DNA of 20,580 nucleotides from an uncultured Faecalibaculum sp. (lineage in GTDB: Bacteria; Bacillota_I; Bacilli_A; Erysipelotrichales; Erysipelotrichaceae), in assembly GCF_910588395.1 (NCBI RefSeq), contig NZ_CAJUPA010000037.1, positions 1-20,580 on the forward strand. Reading direction: 5' to 3'. Both the position numbers and the translations under genes were made by a program. The notes under the pieces were generated by a model that was not told the DNA's origin, ran no database searches, and worked only from the letters and a program-made list of their open reading frames with translations. Of the stretch, positions 13,296-20,580 are shown piece by piece. Numbering within the stretch: the first letter of the stretch is position 1; each line of letters begins with the position of its first letter.

Positions 13296-14807
13296 TCACA
13301 TGGGTTTCGCATTTACATTTTCGTCGCGGACCACCACATCGTGAGCGCCGCCTTCGACAATGCTTGTACCGGATACCAGGGTCACCTTGGCGTTTTCCAT
13401 CAGTTCCGGAATGGTCAGACAGCCGCAGTTGCACATGGTGTGACGGACTTTGGACAGTGTCAGACCCACATTTTCCCGCAGGCTGCCGGCATAGGGAACA
13501 TAGGAGTCCACGCCTTCCACAAAGGACATCTTGCCTTCGCCTCCGACGTCATACCGCTGCCAGTTGCGGGCCCGGGCGCTTCCCTCACCCCAGTACTCTT
13601 TCATGTAGTTGCCGTTGACGGTGACCAGGTTGTTGGGTGCTTCATCAAACCGGGCGAAATAGCGTCCCAGCATGACGAAATCCGCTCCGAACGCCAGTGC
13701 CAGCGTGATGTGATAATCATGCACGATGCCGCCATCCGAGCAGACAGGAATATAGATGCCTGTTTCCCGGAAGTATTCATCACGGGCTTTGGCAACTTCC
13801 AGGGTGGCTGTGGCCTGTCCACGACCGATGCCTTTCTGCTCCCGGGTGATGCAGATGGAACCGCCGCCGATTCCCACTTTGACAAAATCCGCACCGGCTT
13901 CGGCAAGGAAGCGGAATCCGTCCGCATCCACCACATTGCCGGCACCCACTTTCACCGTGTCGCCATAGTGTTCCCGGACCCATTTGAGGGTATCCGCCTG
14001 CCAGCAGGAATAGCCTTCGGAGGAATCAATGACCAGCACATCCGCACCGGCTTCCACCAGAGCCGGGATCCTTTCGGCATAATCCCGGGTGTTGATGCCG
14101 GCCCCGACCACGTAGCGTTTATCCGCATCCAGGAGCTCATTGGCGTATTCCTTGTGGCTGTCATAGTCTTTACGGAACACGAAGGAAACCAGTCTCTGGT
14201 CATCGTCCACGATAGGCAGCTGATTCAGTTTGTGATCCCAGATGATGTCGTTGGCTTCCGAGAGCGTGATGCCGTCTTTGCCCACGATCAGTTTTTCATA
14301 GGGTGTCATCACATCCCGGACCAGCGTAGCCGGATCGATCCGGGACTCCCGGTAGTCACGGCTTGTGAGGATGCCCACCAGGATGCCGTTGCGTTCGCCA
14401 TTGTCAGTGACAGCCATGGTGGAATGACCGGTCTGGTTCCGGAGCCGGATCACATCCGCAATCGTGGAATTCGGGGAAATGTTAGAATCACTGTCCACGA
14501 AACCGGCCTTGGTGCTCTTGACCTGACGGACCATAGCCGCCTGCCGTTCAATGGGCTGGGATCCGTAAATGAAAGCCACGCCGCCTTCTCGGGCCAGGGC
14601 GCAGGCCAGTTCCGGACCGGAAACCGCCTGCATGACAGCGCTGACCAGAGGGATCTTCATGGTGACTGCGGGCTTTTCGCCCTTTGCAAACTTCACCAGC
14701 GGGGTGGACAGATCCACATTGTCCGGTGTGCAGTCCGGCCCGGTATATCCGGGAACGAGAAGATATTCGCTGAAGGTGCGGGACGGTTCCTTAAAGAATT
14801 TTGCCAT
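13296..14807 (-). CDS. guaB: IMP dehydrogenase, Tritrichomonas foetus-like type
   Basis: IMPDH oxidises IMP to XMP with NAD+, the committed step to GMP. The protein has 503 residues: an N-terminal barrel half, two CBS domains (about 105-220), and the rest of the barrel with catalytic C319 in GIGGGSICITR and the mobile flap with R418-Y419 in NWQRYD. Other residues are K310 and E431. These numbers equal those known for the T. foetus enzyme, and long stretches around the active site and flap match it as I recall it. In T. foetus, K310 and E431 underlie resistance to mycophenolic acid. The start ATG has AAGGAGG upstream. It is a monocistronic unit with its own promoter and terminator. Use as the cell's main GuaB is inferred. 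Confidence 0.95.
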   Translation of the reverse strand: MAKFFKEPSRTFSEYLLVPGYTGPDCTPDNVDLSTPLVKFAKGEKPAVTMKIPLVSAVMQAVSGPELACALAREGGVAFIYGSQPIERQAAMVRQVKSTKAGFVDSDSNISPNSTIADVIRLRNQTGHSTMAVTDNGERNGILVGILTSRDYRESRIDPATLVRDVMTPYEKLIVGKDGITLSEANDIIWDHKLNQLPIVDDDQRLVSFVFRKDYDSHKEYANELLDADKRYVVGAGINTRDYAERIPALVEAGADVLVIDSSEGYSCWQADTLKWVREHYGDTVKVGAGNVVDADGFRFLAEAGADFVKVGIGGGSICITREQKGIGRGQATATLEVAKARDEYFRETGIYIPVCSDGGIVHDYHITLALAFGADFVMLGRYFARFDEAPNNLVTVNGNYMKEYWGEGSARARNWQRYDVGGEGKMSFVEGVDSYVPYAGSLRENVGLTLSKVRHTMCNCGCLTIPELMENAKVTLVSGTSIVEGGAHDVVVRDENVNAKPM

Positions 14808-14843
14808 GGTTCCTCCTTGTTGTTCCAACTTATGTTACTGATT

Positions 14844-14872
14844 ATCATAAAAGTCCGCCGGCAGTCAGTCAA
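14844..14872 (-). promoter_or_regulatory. Promoter of the IMP dehydrogenase gene
   Basis: TTGACT (14867-14872), a 17-nt spacer and TATGAT (14844-14849) on the minus strand, each 5/6 to consensus, would start transcription about 30 nt before the ATG. The -35 lies in the loop of the pulA terminator hairpin. A further TATAAT (14889-14894) upstream lacks a -35. Confidence 0.75.
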
Positions 14873-14884
14873 GAGCGCCGGCGG
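14848..14884 (-). terminator. Terminator hairpin of pulA
   Basis: An 8-bp GC-rich stem (CCGCCGGC / GCCGGCGG, 14877-14884 with 14855-14862, 14-nt loop) is followed on the minus strand by ACTTTTAT. It begins 36 nt past the pulA stop and overlaps the next promoter. Confidence 0.65.
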
Positions 14885-14895
14885 TTTCATTATAG

Positions 14896-14930
14896 CTCAG
14901 GATTCCCGGGTGGATTATCCTCAGGATTCC
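14896..14930. repeat. 11-bp direct repeat at the pulA stop
   Basis: CTCAGGATTCC occurs at 14896-14906 and 14920-14930, 24 bp apart. The second copy contains the pulA stop codon. It looks like a small tandem duplication of the gene's end. Confidence 0.6.
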
Positions 14931-17020
14931 AGCTGGCAGACCAGCACGGAATAAGGCGCAATGACCAGATTGCTGGTGTATTCCTGATTCGAGTCTCCGT
15001 TGTCAAACAGCACATGGCCCAGTTCATGAATGCCGTACTGGAACCAGGATCCGGTGGGGTTCAGAAAACAGATCAGGCGGTCTCCGTCTTTGTCTGTGCG
15101 GTATACCAGACACTGCCCGTTGATGGTTTCAAACCGGACGTGGTCGGCAATTTCCCCGGAGGTCCGCAGCCGGAGAGAACGGTGATTCTTTCTGATTTCA
15201 ATCAGCTTTTTCGTATCCCGCAGAATGCTGCTGTGACGGTCCCGGCGGTGATAGTCCATCTGGTTGATGTTGTCACCCCGGTTGTAGGTATTGCCGATAC
15301 CTTCCTTCGACCGCCCGAACTCCTGGCCGGCGTGCAGGAAAGGCACACCCTGAGACAGCAGCACCACCGCATTGGCAAACACCTGACGCTTGTCCCGCAG
15401 TTCGCTTCCTTCCCCGTGACAGGCGGCTTTGTTTTTGTCCCACAGTGTGTGGTTGTCATGACATTCCACATAGTTGATGGCTTTCTGCGGAGAATCATAC
15501 CGGTATTCACCGCAGGAAGCTGCCATGACATTCATCACATCTCCCAGCGCAGCGGTATTGCCGCTGGCAAATCCCGTCTGTGCCAGATCACCGTTGGAAC
15601 CCCGGACAATATCCCGGAACCGGTCCGAGAAATGTCCCACATTGGGCATTTTTCCCTGGTTTTCCTGAGATGCCCGGATTTCCGGCGGGACAAAGCTGGG
15701 CATGTTCCAGCCTTCTCCGTAAATCATGAAGCCGGGTTTGATCTTCCGGCATTCCTCTGCGATCTCATTCATCAGATTCACGTCCAGGATCCCCATCAGA
15801 TCGAACCGGAATCCGTCCACATCATACAGCTGCACGATTTTCCGGCAGGTTTCCACGAAATACCGCCGGCTCATCACAGGCTGTGTGTCAATGTCATTGC
15901 CGCAGAAAGAACCATTGGAAAACTCCCCGTTCTGATTCATCAGAAAATAATAATAGGGAACCAGTCGTTCCAGGGAGAACTCATCCTTGCTGTAGACATG
16001 ATTGAACACCAGATCCAGATTCACCCGGAGTCCGGCCGCATGCAGATCATGGACCAGATTCGCGAATTCCTGGACCCGTTCCGCACCCTTGTCCGGATTC
16101 AGGGAATAGGAGCCCTCCAGGGTGCGGAAGTGCATGGGATCATATCCCCAGTTGTAATACAGACCGGGGTGCGCTTCGTCCACGCTGCCAAAATCAAACA
16201 CCGGCAGCAGCTGCACGTGCGTGACACCCAGAGATTTCAGATAGGAAAAGCCTGTCCGCTTGGCATGGGTGACAGCACTCTCTTCCGTAAATCCCCGGAA
16301 TGTGGAGGGATGCTGCACACCGATGTTGTTGGCGCTGGTCATATCCCGGACACTGGCCTCGTAAATGATCGCATCCGTGTTGCTTTCCAGCGGCGGCATC
16401 CAGATTTTTTCCGGCAGATTCAGCGATGCCGGATCCACCACAATGGAGCACTTTCCGTTCATGCCCCCGAAAAACGAATAGGGATCCACAGTCTCCAGCC
16501 ATTTTCCGCCGTTGCGGACCATGAAGGTGTACCTGGCTTCATTCCAGTCGCCGGGGACTGTGACTTCAAAAATCCCGGATTCCTTTCTCTGCAGCTCCTG
16601 ACTCACAGTCCGGGTGCCCTGTTTGAGCGTCACAATGATCCGGTGAGCCGTGGGAGCCCAGAGCCGGAAGGTCACAGCTTCCGGTGTATAGACAGCACCC
16701 AGAGGTCCGTCATATTCATAGTCCCGGGCAAAGCGGGATGTTTTGGTGATATGGGAATACACAGCCGGGGTTTTTTGGCAGTGTTCATCATAGACATAGT
16801 ATTCTTCCCCGACCTCAATGGGCTGCAGCGGACGCAGCACGGAATGGACATACCCGTTGGGCAGTTCCGAGCGGGTGACCAGCTCCATCTCGATGATTCT
16901 GTCTCTGGAATCCTTCAGATGATAAAACCGGCTTTTCCCGCCGAAGAAGTTATTGGATTTATATACGTTCACTTTGTCGTAATCGTCAAAATACGCTTCA
17001 AATGGTTCACGCATTCGCAT
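14921..17020 (-). CDS. pulA: Type I pullulanase (alpha-glucan debranching enzyme)
   Basis: A GH13 debranching enzyme that hydrolyses alpha-1,6 links in pullulan, limit dextrins or glycogen. The protein has 699 residues. An N-terminal beta domain is followed by a CBM48 module (about 105-190), then the catalytic barrel with the type I pullulanase signature YNWGYDP (289-295). The catalytic triad is nucleophile D407 in GFRFDLMG, acid/base E436 in YGEGWN, and D522 in VECHDNH; the C-terminal beta domain follows. There is no signal peptide, so it is cytoplasmic and probably acts on imported dextrins or glycogen. The ATG at 17020 follows GGGGAGGAA; a second ATG two codons on is possible. No other glycogen genes are near. 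Confidence 0.95.
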   Translation of the reverse strand: MRMREPFEAYFDDYDKVNVYKSNNFFGGKSRFYHLKDSRDRIIEMELVTRSELPNGYVHSVLRPLQPIEVGEEYYVYDEHCQKTPAVYSHITKTSRFARDYEYDGPLGAVYTPEAVTFRLWAPTAHRIIVTLKQGTRTVSQELQRKESGIFEVTVPGDWNEARYTFMVRNGGKWLETVDPYSFFGGMNGKCSIVVDPASLNLPEKIWMPPLESNTDAIIYEASVRDMTSANNIGVQHPSTFRGFTEESAVTHAKRTGFSYLKSLGVTHVQLLPVFDFGSVDEAHPGLYYNWGYDPMHFRTLEGSYSLNPDKGAERVQEFANLVHDLHAAGLRVNLDLVFNHVYSKDEFSLERLVPYYYFLMNQNGEFSNGSFCGNDIDTQPVMSRRYFVETCRKIVQLYDVDGFRFDLMGILDVNLMNEIAEECRKIKPGFMIYGEGWNMPSFVPPEIRASQENQGKMPNVGHFSDRFRDIVRGSNGDLAQTGFASGNTAALGDVMNVMAASCGEYRYDSPQKAINYVECHDNHTLWDKNKAACHGEGSELRDKRQVFANAVVLLSQGVPFLHAGQEFGRSKEGIGNTYNRGDNINQMDYHRRDRHSSILRDTKKLIEIRKNHRSLRLRTSGEIADHVRFETINGQCLVYRTDKDGDRLICFLNPTGSWFQYGIHELGHVLFDNGDSNQEYTSNLVIAPYSVLVCQLES

Positions 17021-17337
17021 GGATCGTTTCCTCCCCGCAGACACAACAATGATAACACGTCATAACCTTCCGGCGAAACCAGTCTCCTGTTCCTGTCTAA
17101 TAATTACAATTTATGGCACGATACTTGAGAATGACGTCGCATTCAGCATCCGTTTCTTCATCCTGCAGCCGTTCCGTCAATCCCTGCCGGCTCAACAGCC
17201 GGTCCTGACCGGCACTGTGTCCGGATCCGCCCTGTTGTATACTGAAACAGTCACAGTCCGCCTGCATCCCCGTCTGCGATCATGCACACTGCACAGCGGC
17301 GGCCGCTGCCGGACACAGAAGAAAGGAAATTCAGATC
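17021..17337. promoter_or_regulatory. Divergent intergenic region between pulA and fumC
   Basis: No gene is seen here. For pulA (minus) the best -10 is TATCAT (17049-17054) with a weak -35 (TTCGCC). For fumC (plus) the best -10 is TATACT (17238-17243), also without a good -35. An inverted repeat GAATG-N6-CATTC (17129-17144) may be an operator. A 7-bp palindromic hairpin, CAGCGGC-G-GCCGCTG (17294-17308), lies in the fumC leader 13 nt before the ribosome site and could affect its translation. I find no clear CcpA or maltose-regulator site. Confidence 0.45.
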
Positions 17338-18705
17338 ATGAGAATCGAAGAAGATGTACTTGGCACCATTGAAGTGCCGGATGGCTGCTGGTGGAAATCC
17401 CAGACCCAGCGTTCCCTGGAAAACTTTCCGGTGGGAGAAGAGAAGATGCCGGAACCGCTGATTCAGGCCTTTTCCCTGCTCAAACTCTGCTGCGCCCGAG
17501 CCAACCTCCGCTTCGGCGTCATCACCTCCTTTCAGGAAGCCGCCATCGAAGAGGTATGCCGCCGGATCCTGAATCAGGAACTCCGGGATCAGTTTCCTCT
17601 GTCCGTATGGCAGACCGGGTCAGGCACTCAGACCAACATGAACCTGAACGAAGTCATCACCACCCTGGGCAATCTGCACGCAGGCAGGGACATTCTTCAT
17701 CCCAATGACGTGGTCAATGCCTCTCAAAGCAGCAACGACACCTTCCCTTCGGCTCTGCACATCATGGCCGTACTGGAAGTCACAGGAAAGCTGCTTCCGG
17801 CGCTGGATGCCATGATTGACTGTCTCCGGGATCTGGAAAAGAAAAACGCCGGAATCATCAAAATCGGCCGGACTCACCTGCAGGATGCCACCCCGCTGTA
17901 CCTGTCCGGTGAAATCTCCGGCTGGCGCAGCATGATCGAACACGCCCGCCGGCAGATTCTGGACACCCTGCCCTATCTCCGGGAACTGGCAATCGGGGCC
18001 ACAGCTGTGGGATCCGGCATCAACTGCCCGGCGGGATTTGATCAGGTCTTCTGTGATATCCTGAACCGGGAAACCGGAGAATCCTTCCGTCCCGACCCAA
18101 ACAAGTACCATGCCCTGACCTCAAAAGATGCAGCCGTGTTTCTCTCCGGAGCTCTGAAGTCTCTGGCTGCCAATATGATGAAAATCGCCAATGACATCCG
18201 CTGGCTGGCCTCCGGTCCCCGCTGCGGCATCGGTGAACTGATCATCCCCGCCAATGAACCCGGTTCCTCCATCATGCCCGGAAAAGTCAATCCCACCCAG
18301 TGCGAATCCGTGACCATGACCGCCGTTCAGGTCATGGGCAATGACGCAGCCATTGGCATGGCCGCCAGCCAGGGAAATTTCGAGCTGAATGTGTTCATGC
18401 CGCTGATTGCCTACAACCTCTGGCAGTCCATCCGGCTGCTGGCTGATTCCGCGGATTCCTTTACAAAACGCTGTCTGAAAGGACTGGAAGCCAACACGCC
18501 GGTGATCGAAGCCAATCTGGAAAACAGTCTGATGCTGGTCACCTGCCTGAATCCGGTCATTGGATACAAAAAAGCAGCCCGGGCAGCCCGGACCGCGCAT
18601 GAACAGGGGATTTCCCTGAAGGAAGCCATTCTGGTATTGGGATATCTGACAGAAGAAGAATTCGACAGACACGTGCAGCCGGAAAAAATGGTCAGACCGC
18701 TGTGA
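17338..18705 (+). CDS. fumC: Class II fumarate hydratase
   Basis: FumC interconverts fumarate and malate without an iron-sulfur cluster and works as a tetramer in which three subunits build each active site. The protein has 455 residues, the family length. The three conserved regions are visible: SGTQTNMNLNEVI (95-107); HPNDVVNASQSSNDTFPSA (121-139) plus GRTHLQDATPL (177-187) with H180; and the mobile-loop signature GSSIMPGKVNPTQ (309-321). Small departures are WWKSQTQRS in place of YWGAQTQRS and LYLSGEISGW after the THLQD motif. AAAGGAA precedes the ATG. It is the only plus-strand gene here and converges on cls. Aspartase is the nearest alternative, but the motifs fit FumC better. Confidence 0.93.
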   Translation: MRIEEDVLGTIEVPDGCWWKSQTQRSLENFPVGEEKMPEPLIQAFSLLKLCCARANLRFGVITSFQEAAIEEVCRRILNQELRDQFPLSVWQTGSGTQTNMNLNEVITTLGNLHAGRDILHPNDVVNASQSSNDTFPSALHIMAVLEVTGKLLPALDAMIDCLRDLEKKNAGIIKIGRTHLQDATPLYLSGEISGWRSMIEHARRQILDTLPYLRELAIGATAVGSGINCPAGFDQVFCDILNRETGESFRPDPNKYHALTSKDAAVFLSGALKSLAANMMKIANDIRWLASGPRCGIGELIIPANEPGSSIMPGKVNPTQCESVTMTAVQVMGNDAAIGMAASQGNFELNVFMPLIAYNLWQSIRLLADSADSFTKRCLKGLEANTPVIEANLENSLMLVTCLNPVIGYKKAARAARTAHEQGISLKEAILVLGYLTEEEFDRHVQPEKMVRPL

Positions 18706-18713
18706 TCCGTCAC

Positions 18714-18766
18714 AGTCCGCAGACTGCAGCGACCCGGTGATCACGCACTGATCAGATCAGCGGACT
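18714..18766. terminator. Inverted repeats between convergent fumC and cls
   Basis: AGTCCGC (18714-18720) pairs with GCGGACT (18760-18766). Inside, TGATCA-CGCAC-TGATCA (18738-18754) forms a 6-bp hairpin that contains the cls stop codon. There is no T-run on either strand, so efficient intrinsic termination is doubtful, but the structure may end both converging transcripts. Confidence 0.4.
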
Positions 18767-20284
18767 GAACAGTTTCAGCACATCCCGATAAAACCGCACC
18801 GGCCATTTTACAGACCGGCATTCCGCCAGTGTGACCTCATGAGAGACTTCGAACATGGATTCGAAGTCTTTTCTGATATCCTGCAGACAGCCGGTTTTCC
18901 TCATCCAGACCCCGCATTCGTAATTCAGATAATAAGAACGGTTGTCCATGTTCACCGTCCCCACCAGAGCGTTTTCATCATCACTCAGGAACACTTTTCC
19001 GTGAATGAACCCCGGGGTATACTCATATACCCGTACCCCGGCTTCGATCAGCGGCTGATAGTTGGACTTGGTCACCTGATAGACCATTTTCTTGTCGGGA
19101 ATACCCGGCACAAGAATCCGCACATCCACACCATTGGCTGCCGCGAGCTTCAGCGTGGCAGTCATCTCCGCATCAATCACCAGATACGGTGTGGAAATCC
19201 ACAGATACTCATTCGCCATATTGATCATGTTCATGTGCATGTTCTTGCCGGTGTCATTCTCATCTGTCGGCGCATCAAAGAACGGAATCAGAAACCCTGT
19301 CCCGGCAGTCTCCGGAAAATCAGCCCCCGGCCGGACATAGCTGGAATAGCTGGTATTCCGGTTTGCCTGATAGTTCCAGATCTGCAGAAAGGAAATGGTG
19401 AACTGTTCCACTGCCTTGCCGCTGACCTGGATCCCCATATCCTTCCAGTACCCGAACCGCTTTTTCATGTTCACATACTCATCTGCGATGTTGATTCCGC
19501 CGGTAAACGCCGTAACGCCATCCACCACAATGATCTTCCGGTGATCCCGGTTGTTCATCTGCATCGCCAGCTGCGGCTTCAGCGGATTGAAGACATGAGT
19601 TTTGATTCCCTGGGACTCCAGCCACTGATCATAATCCGGCTGCATATGCGTAAACGCCCCGAAATCATCGTAAATAAACCGGACATCCACCCCGGCTTTG
19701 GCTTTTTCGATCATGACCTTCAGAATTGCATCCCACATCCGGCCGTTGTCCAGAATGAAAGTCTCCACAAATATGAACTTCTCCGCTCTGGACATCGCTT
19801 CGATGATCGCCTGACACTGCTCCTGTCCCGTAGGAAAATACCGCAGACTGCAGTGTTCATACACCGGAAAATAGCCATTGGCCCAGGCCATGGACACCAT
19901 CTTGTCCAGGATGGGATCCTCCCCCGTCGCCTGCAGCGTTTTCATATTCTGATGCGCATACTGTTTGTAATCTGCATACGCCTGCCTGTCTTTGATCATC
20001 AGCGCCTTGGGAATTTTCTTGGCGCCAAACAGCAGATACAGAATACCGCCAAACACCGGCAGCGCCAGAATGACGAATATCCAGAGAAGCCGGGAGCTGG
20101 AATCCTGATCCTTTCCGGCTATGACAATGGCGATCACTGTGGAAAGCAGAACCATCAGGTAATAAATCAGGATGAACTGACTGGAGAAATAAAACAGAAA
20201 TATCAGCAGGATCAGTACCTGCAGAATCAGTCCGGAGACTACATAAAAAGCTTTTGATTTGAGAAAATGTACAATGTTTTTCAC
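18752..20284 (-). CDS. cls: Cardiolipin synthase
   Basis: A membrane enzyme of the phospholipase D superfamily that condenses two phosphatidylglycerols into cardiolipin. The protein has 510 residues. Three hydrophobic helices occupy about 12-34, 37-57 and 66-87, followed by the cytoplasmic catalytic domain with two HKD motifs: H248-K250-D255 in RDHRKIIVVDG, and H428-K430-D435 in FIHGKVFLSDD. Both are intact. I chose the GTG start at 20284 because AAAGGAGG lies just upstream and family homology begins there; in-frame upstream ATGs lack a ribosome site and run back into the rRNA terminator. The gene stands alone with its own promoter, between the rRNA operon end and fumC. Confidence 0.95.
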   Translation of the reverse strand: MKNIVHFLKSKAFYVVSGLILQVLILLIFLFYFSSQFILIYYLMVLLSTVIAIVIAGKDQDSSSRLLWIFVILALPVFGGILYLLFGAKKIPKALMIKDRQAYADYKQYAHQNMKTLQATGEDPILDKMVSMAWANGYFPVYEHCSLRYFPTGQEQCQAIIEAMSRAEKFIFVETFILDNGRMWDAILKVMIEKAKAGVDVRFIYDDFGAFTHMQPDYDQWLESQGIKTHVFNPLKPQLAMQMNNRDHRKIIVVDGVTAFTGGINIADEYVNMKKRFGYWKDMGIQVSGKAVEQFTISFLQIWNYQANRNTSYSSYVRPGADFPETAGTGFLIPFFDAPTDENDTGKNMHMNMINMANEYLWISTPYLVIDAEMTATLKLAAANGVDVRILVPGIPDKKMVYQVTKSNYQPLIEAGVRVYEYTPGFIHGKVFLSDDENALVGTVNMDNRSYYLNYECGVWMRKTGCLQDIRKDFESMFEVSHEVTLAECRSVKWPVRFYRDVLKLFSPLI

Positions 20285-20342
20285 AGTTCCTCCTTTCCGC
20301 TTAACTGAATTGTTTTGGTTTCCTTCAAAGCGCATATTGTTT

Positions 20343-20372
20343 ATTTTACCGGGTTTTACCCCTCTTTGACAA
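20343..20372 (-). promoter_or_regulatory. Promoter of cls
   Basis: TTGTCA (20367-20372), an 18-nt spacer and TAAAAT (20343-20348) on the minus strand, each 5/6 to consensus, lie about 60 nt before the GTG start. The spacer holds a small inverted repeat, GGGTTTTACCC on the plus strand. Confidence 0.7.
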
Positions 20373-20393
20373 ATATCTTCTGTCACTGCTCTG

Positions 20394-20431
20394 CCGATGG
20401 GCCTGCGGCCCTGGCCGGGGCCCGGGATCGG
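20394..20431. repeat. GC-rich inverted repeat upstream of the cls promoter
   Basis: CCGATGGGCC (20394-20403) pairs with GGCCC-GGG-ATCGG (20419-20431), giving 10 bp with a 3-nt bulge. It lies between the rRNA terminator and the cls promoter, and no T-run follows. Role unknown. Confidence 0.45.
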
Positions 20432-20462
20432 ATGACTGTGCTGTCTGCATGTACTCTGAAAA

Positions 20463-20492
20463 CAAAAAAAACCGATACCCTTTCGGATACCG
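20463..20492 (-). terminator. Rho-independent terminator of the rRNA operon
   Basis: On the minus strand a 10-bp stem with three G-U pairs and a GAAA tetraloop (GCCGGTATCC-GAAA-GGGTATCGGT) is followed by a run of Ts. It begins about 10 nt after the 5S rRNA 3' end. Confidence 0.9.
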
Positions 20493-20502
20493 GCTTTCTC
20501 AG

Positions 20503-20580
20503 TGGCCATGTGTTATTTTTGCCTTTCGGCTATCGTCACCGTGAGAGAGCTTGACTTCTGTGTTCGGGATGAGTACAGGT
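20503..20580 (-). rRNA. rrf: 5S ribosomal RNA (partial, 3' portion)
   Basis: The minus strand reads the conserved 5S core CCGAACACAGAAGTCAAGCTC, then ACGGTGACGATAGCC, and ends near AACACATGGCCA. The 5' part lies beyond the window. Only about 44 nt follow the AAGCTC block, against 56 in B. subtilis. This short 3' half, with ACGGTGA.GAT, resembles Mollicutes-type 5S genes and fits an Erysipelotrichia-like organism. The exact 3' end is estimated. Confidence 0.88.

Noticed and set aside
13341..14954. A 537-codon plus-strand frame opposite the IMP dehydrogenase gene
   Set aside because: Codon-aligned shadow of a gene with all catalytic motifs.
14801..17065. A 754-codon plus-strand frame opposite pulA
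   Set aside because: It is also in codon register with a clear pullulanase gene. The same codon bias explains it.
18839..20257. A 472-codon plus-strand frame opposite cls
   Set aside because: Codon-aligned shadow of an intact cardiolipin synthase.
20285..20509. Longer cardiolipin synthase start reaching the rRNA terminator
   Set aside because: It would include the cls promoter and the terminator stem; the GTG at 20284 has AAAGGAGG and fits the family start.
1..20580. CRISPR array, prophage, insertion sequence or plasmid origin
   Set aside because: No regularly spaced repeats, transposase, integrase or phage genes, or replication genes are seen.

Overview
The window looks like housekeeping chromosome from a moderately GC-rich, anaerobic Bacillota bacterium. 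Three things fit Erysipelotrichaceae or a nearby family. First, the gene set mnmA-recD2-alaS-ireB-ruvX-DUF1292-mltG-greA follows the Firmicutes order. Second, alaS carries a T-box leader. Third, the partial 5S rRNA at the right edge is short and resembles 5S genes of Mollicutes relatives. A class III (anaerobic) ribonucleotide reductase locus points to anaerobic growth. The genus cannot be fixed from this window.

All genes except fumC lie on the minus strand, so transcription runs right to left. From the right edge: the 3' part of a 5S rRNA gene and its terminator (20463-20580); cardiolipin synthase with its own promoter; fumC on the plus strand, convergent with cls; a divergent intergenic region; a cytoplasmic type I pullulanase; an IMP dehydrogenase with its own promoter; a two-gene anaerobic RNR operon; a tRNA-Leu/tRNA-Ala pair with promoter and terminator; mnmA overlapping recD2; alaS behind an alanine T-box; and then ireB, ruvX, a DUF1292 gene, mltG and greA, closed by a terminator. 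At the left edge a near-consensus promoter with an A-rich upstream stretch points out of the window. It looks like a stable-RNA or other strong promoter.

The most unusual part is the RNR locus (10096-13148). The activase gene encodes an N-terminal MarR-type DNA-binding domain fused to a radical-SAM activase of the NrdG2 type. It overlaps by four bases a NrdD-like protein that keeps the ATP cone, zinc-knuckle region and glycyl-radical motif. That protein appears to lack both conserved active-site cysteine segments of ordinary class III reductases. The fused gene seems to be transcribed nearly leaderless, with an imperfect palindrome over its -10 and start codon. This would be a compact regulator-plus-activase-plus-radical-enzyme unit whose chemistry should be tested rather than assumed.

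A second notable gene is the IMP dehydrogenase. It matches the parasite Tritrichomonas foetus enzyme in length (503 residues) and in the numbering of its catalytic and drug-resistance residues. Sequence-wide, GGATCC is several times more frequent than base composition predicts, and genes avoid TTA, CTA and TCA codons so strongly that long spurious open frames appear opposite most genes. Family assignments were made by recognising motifs, without database searches.
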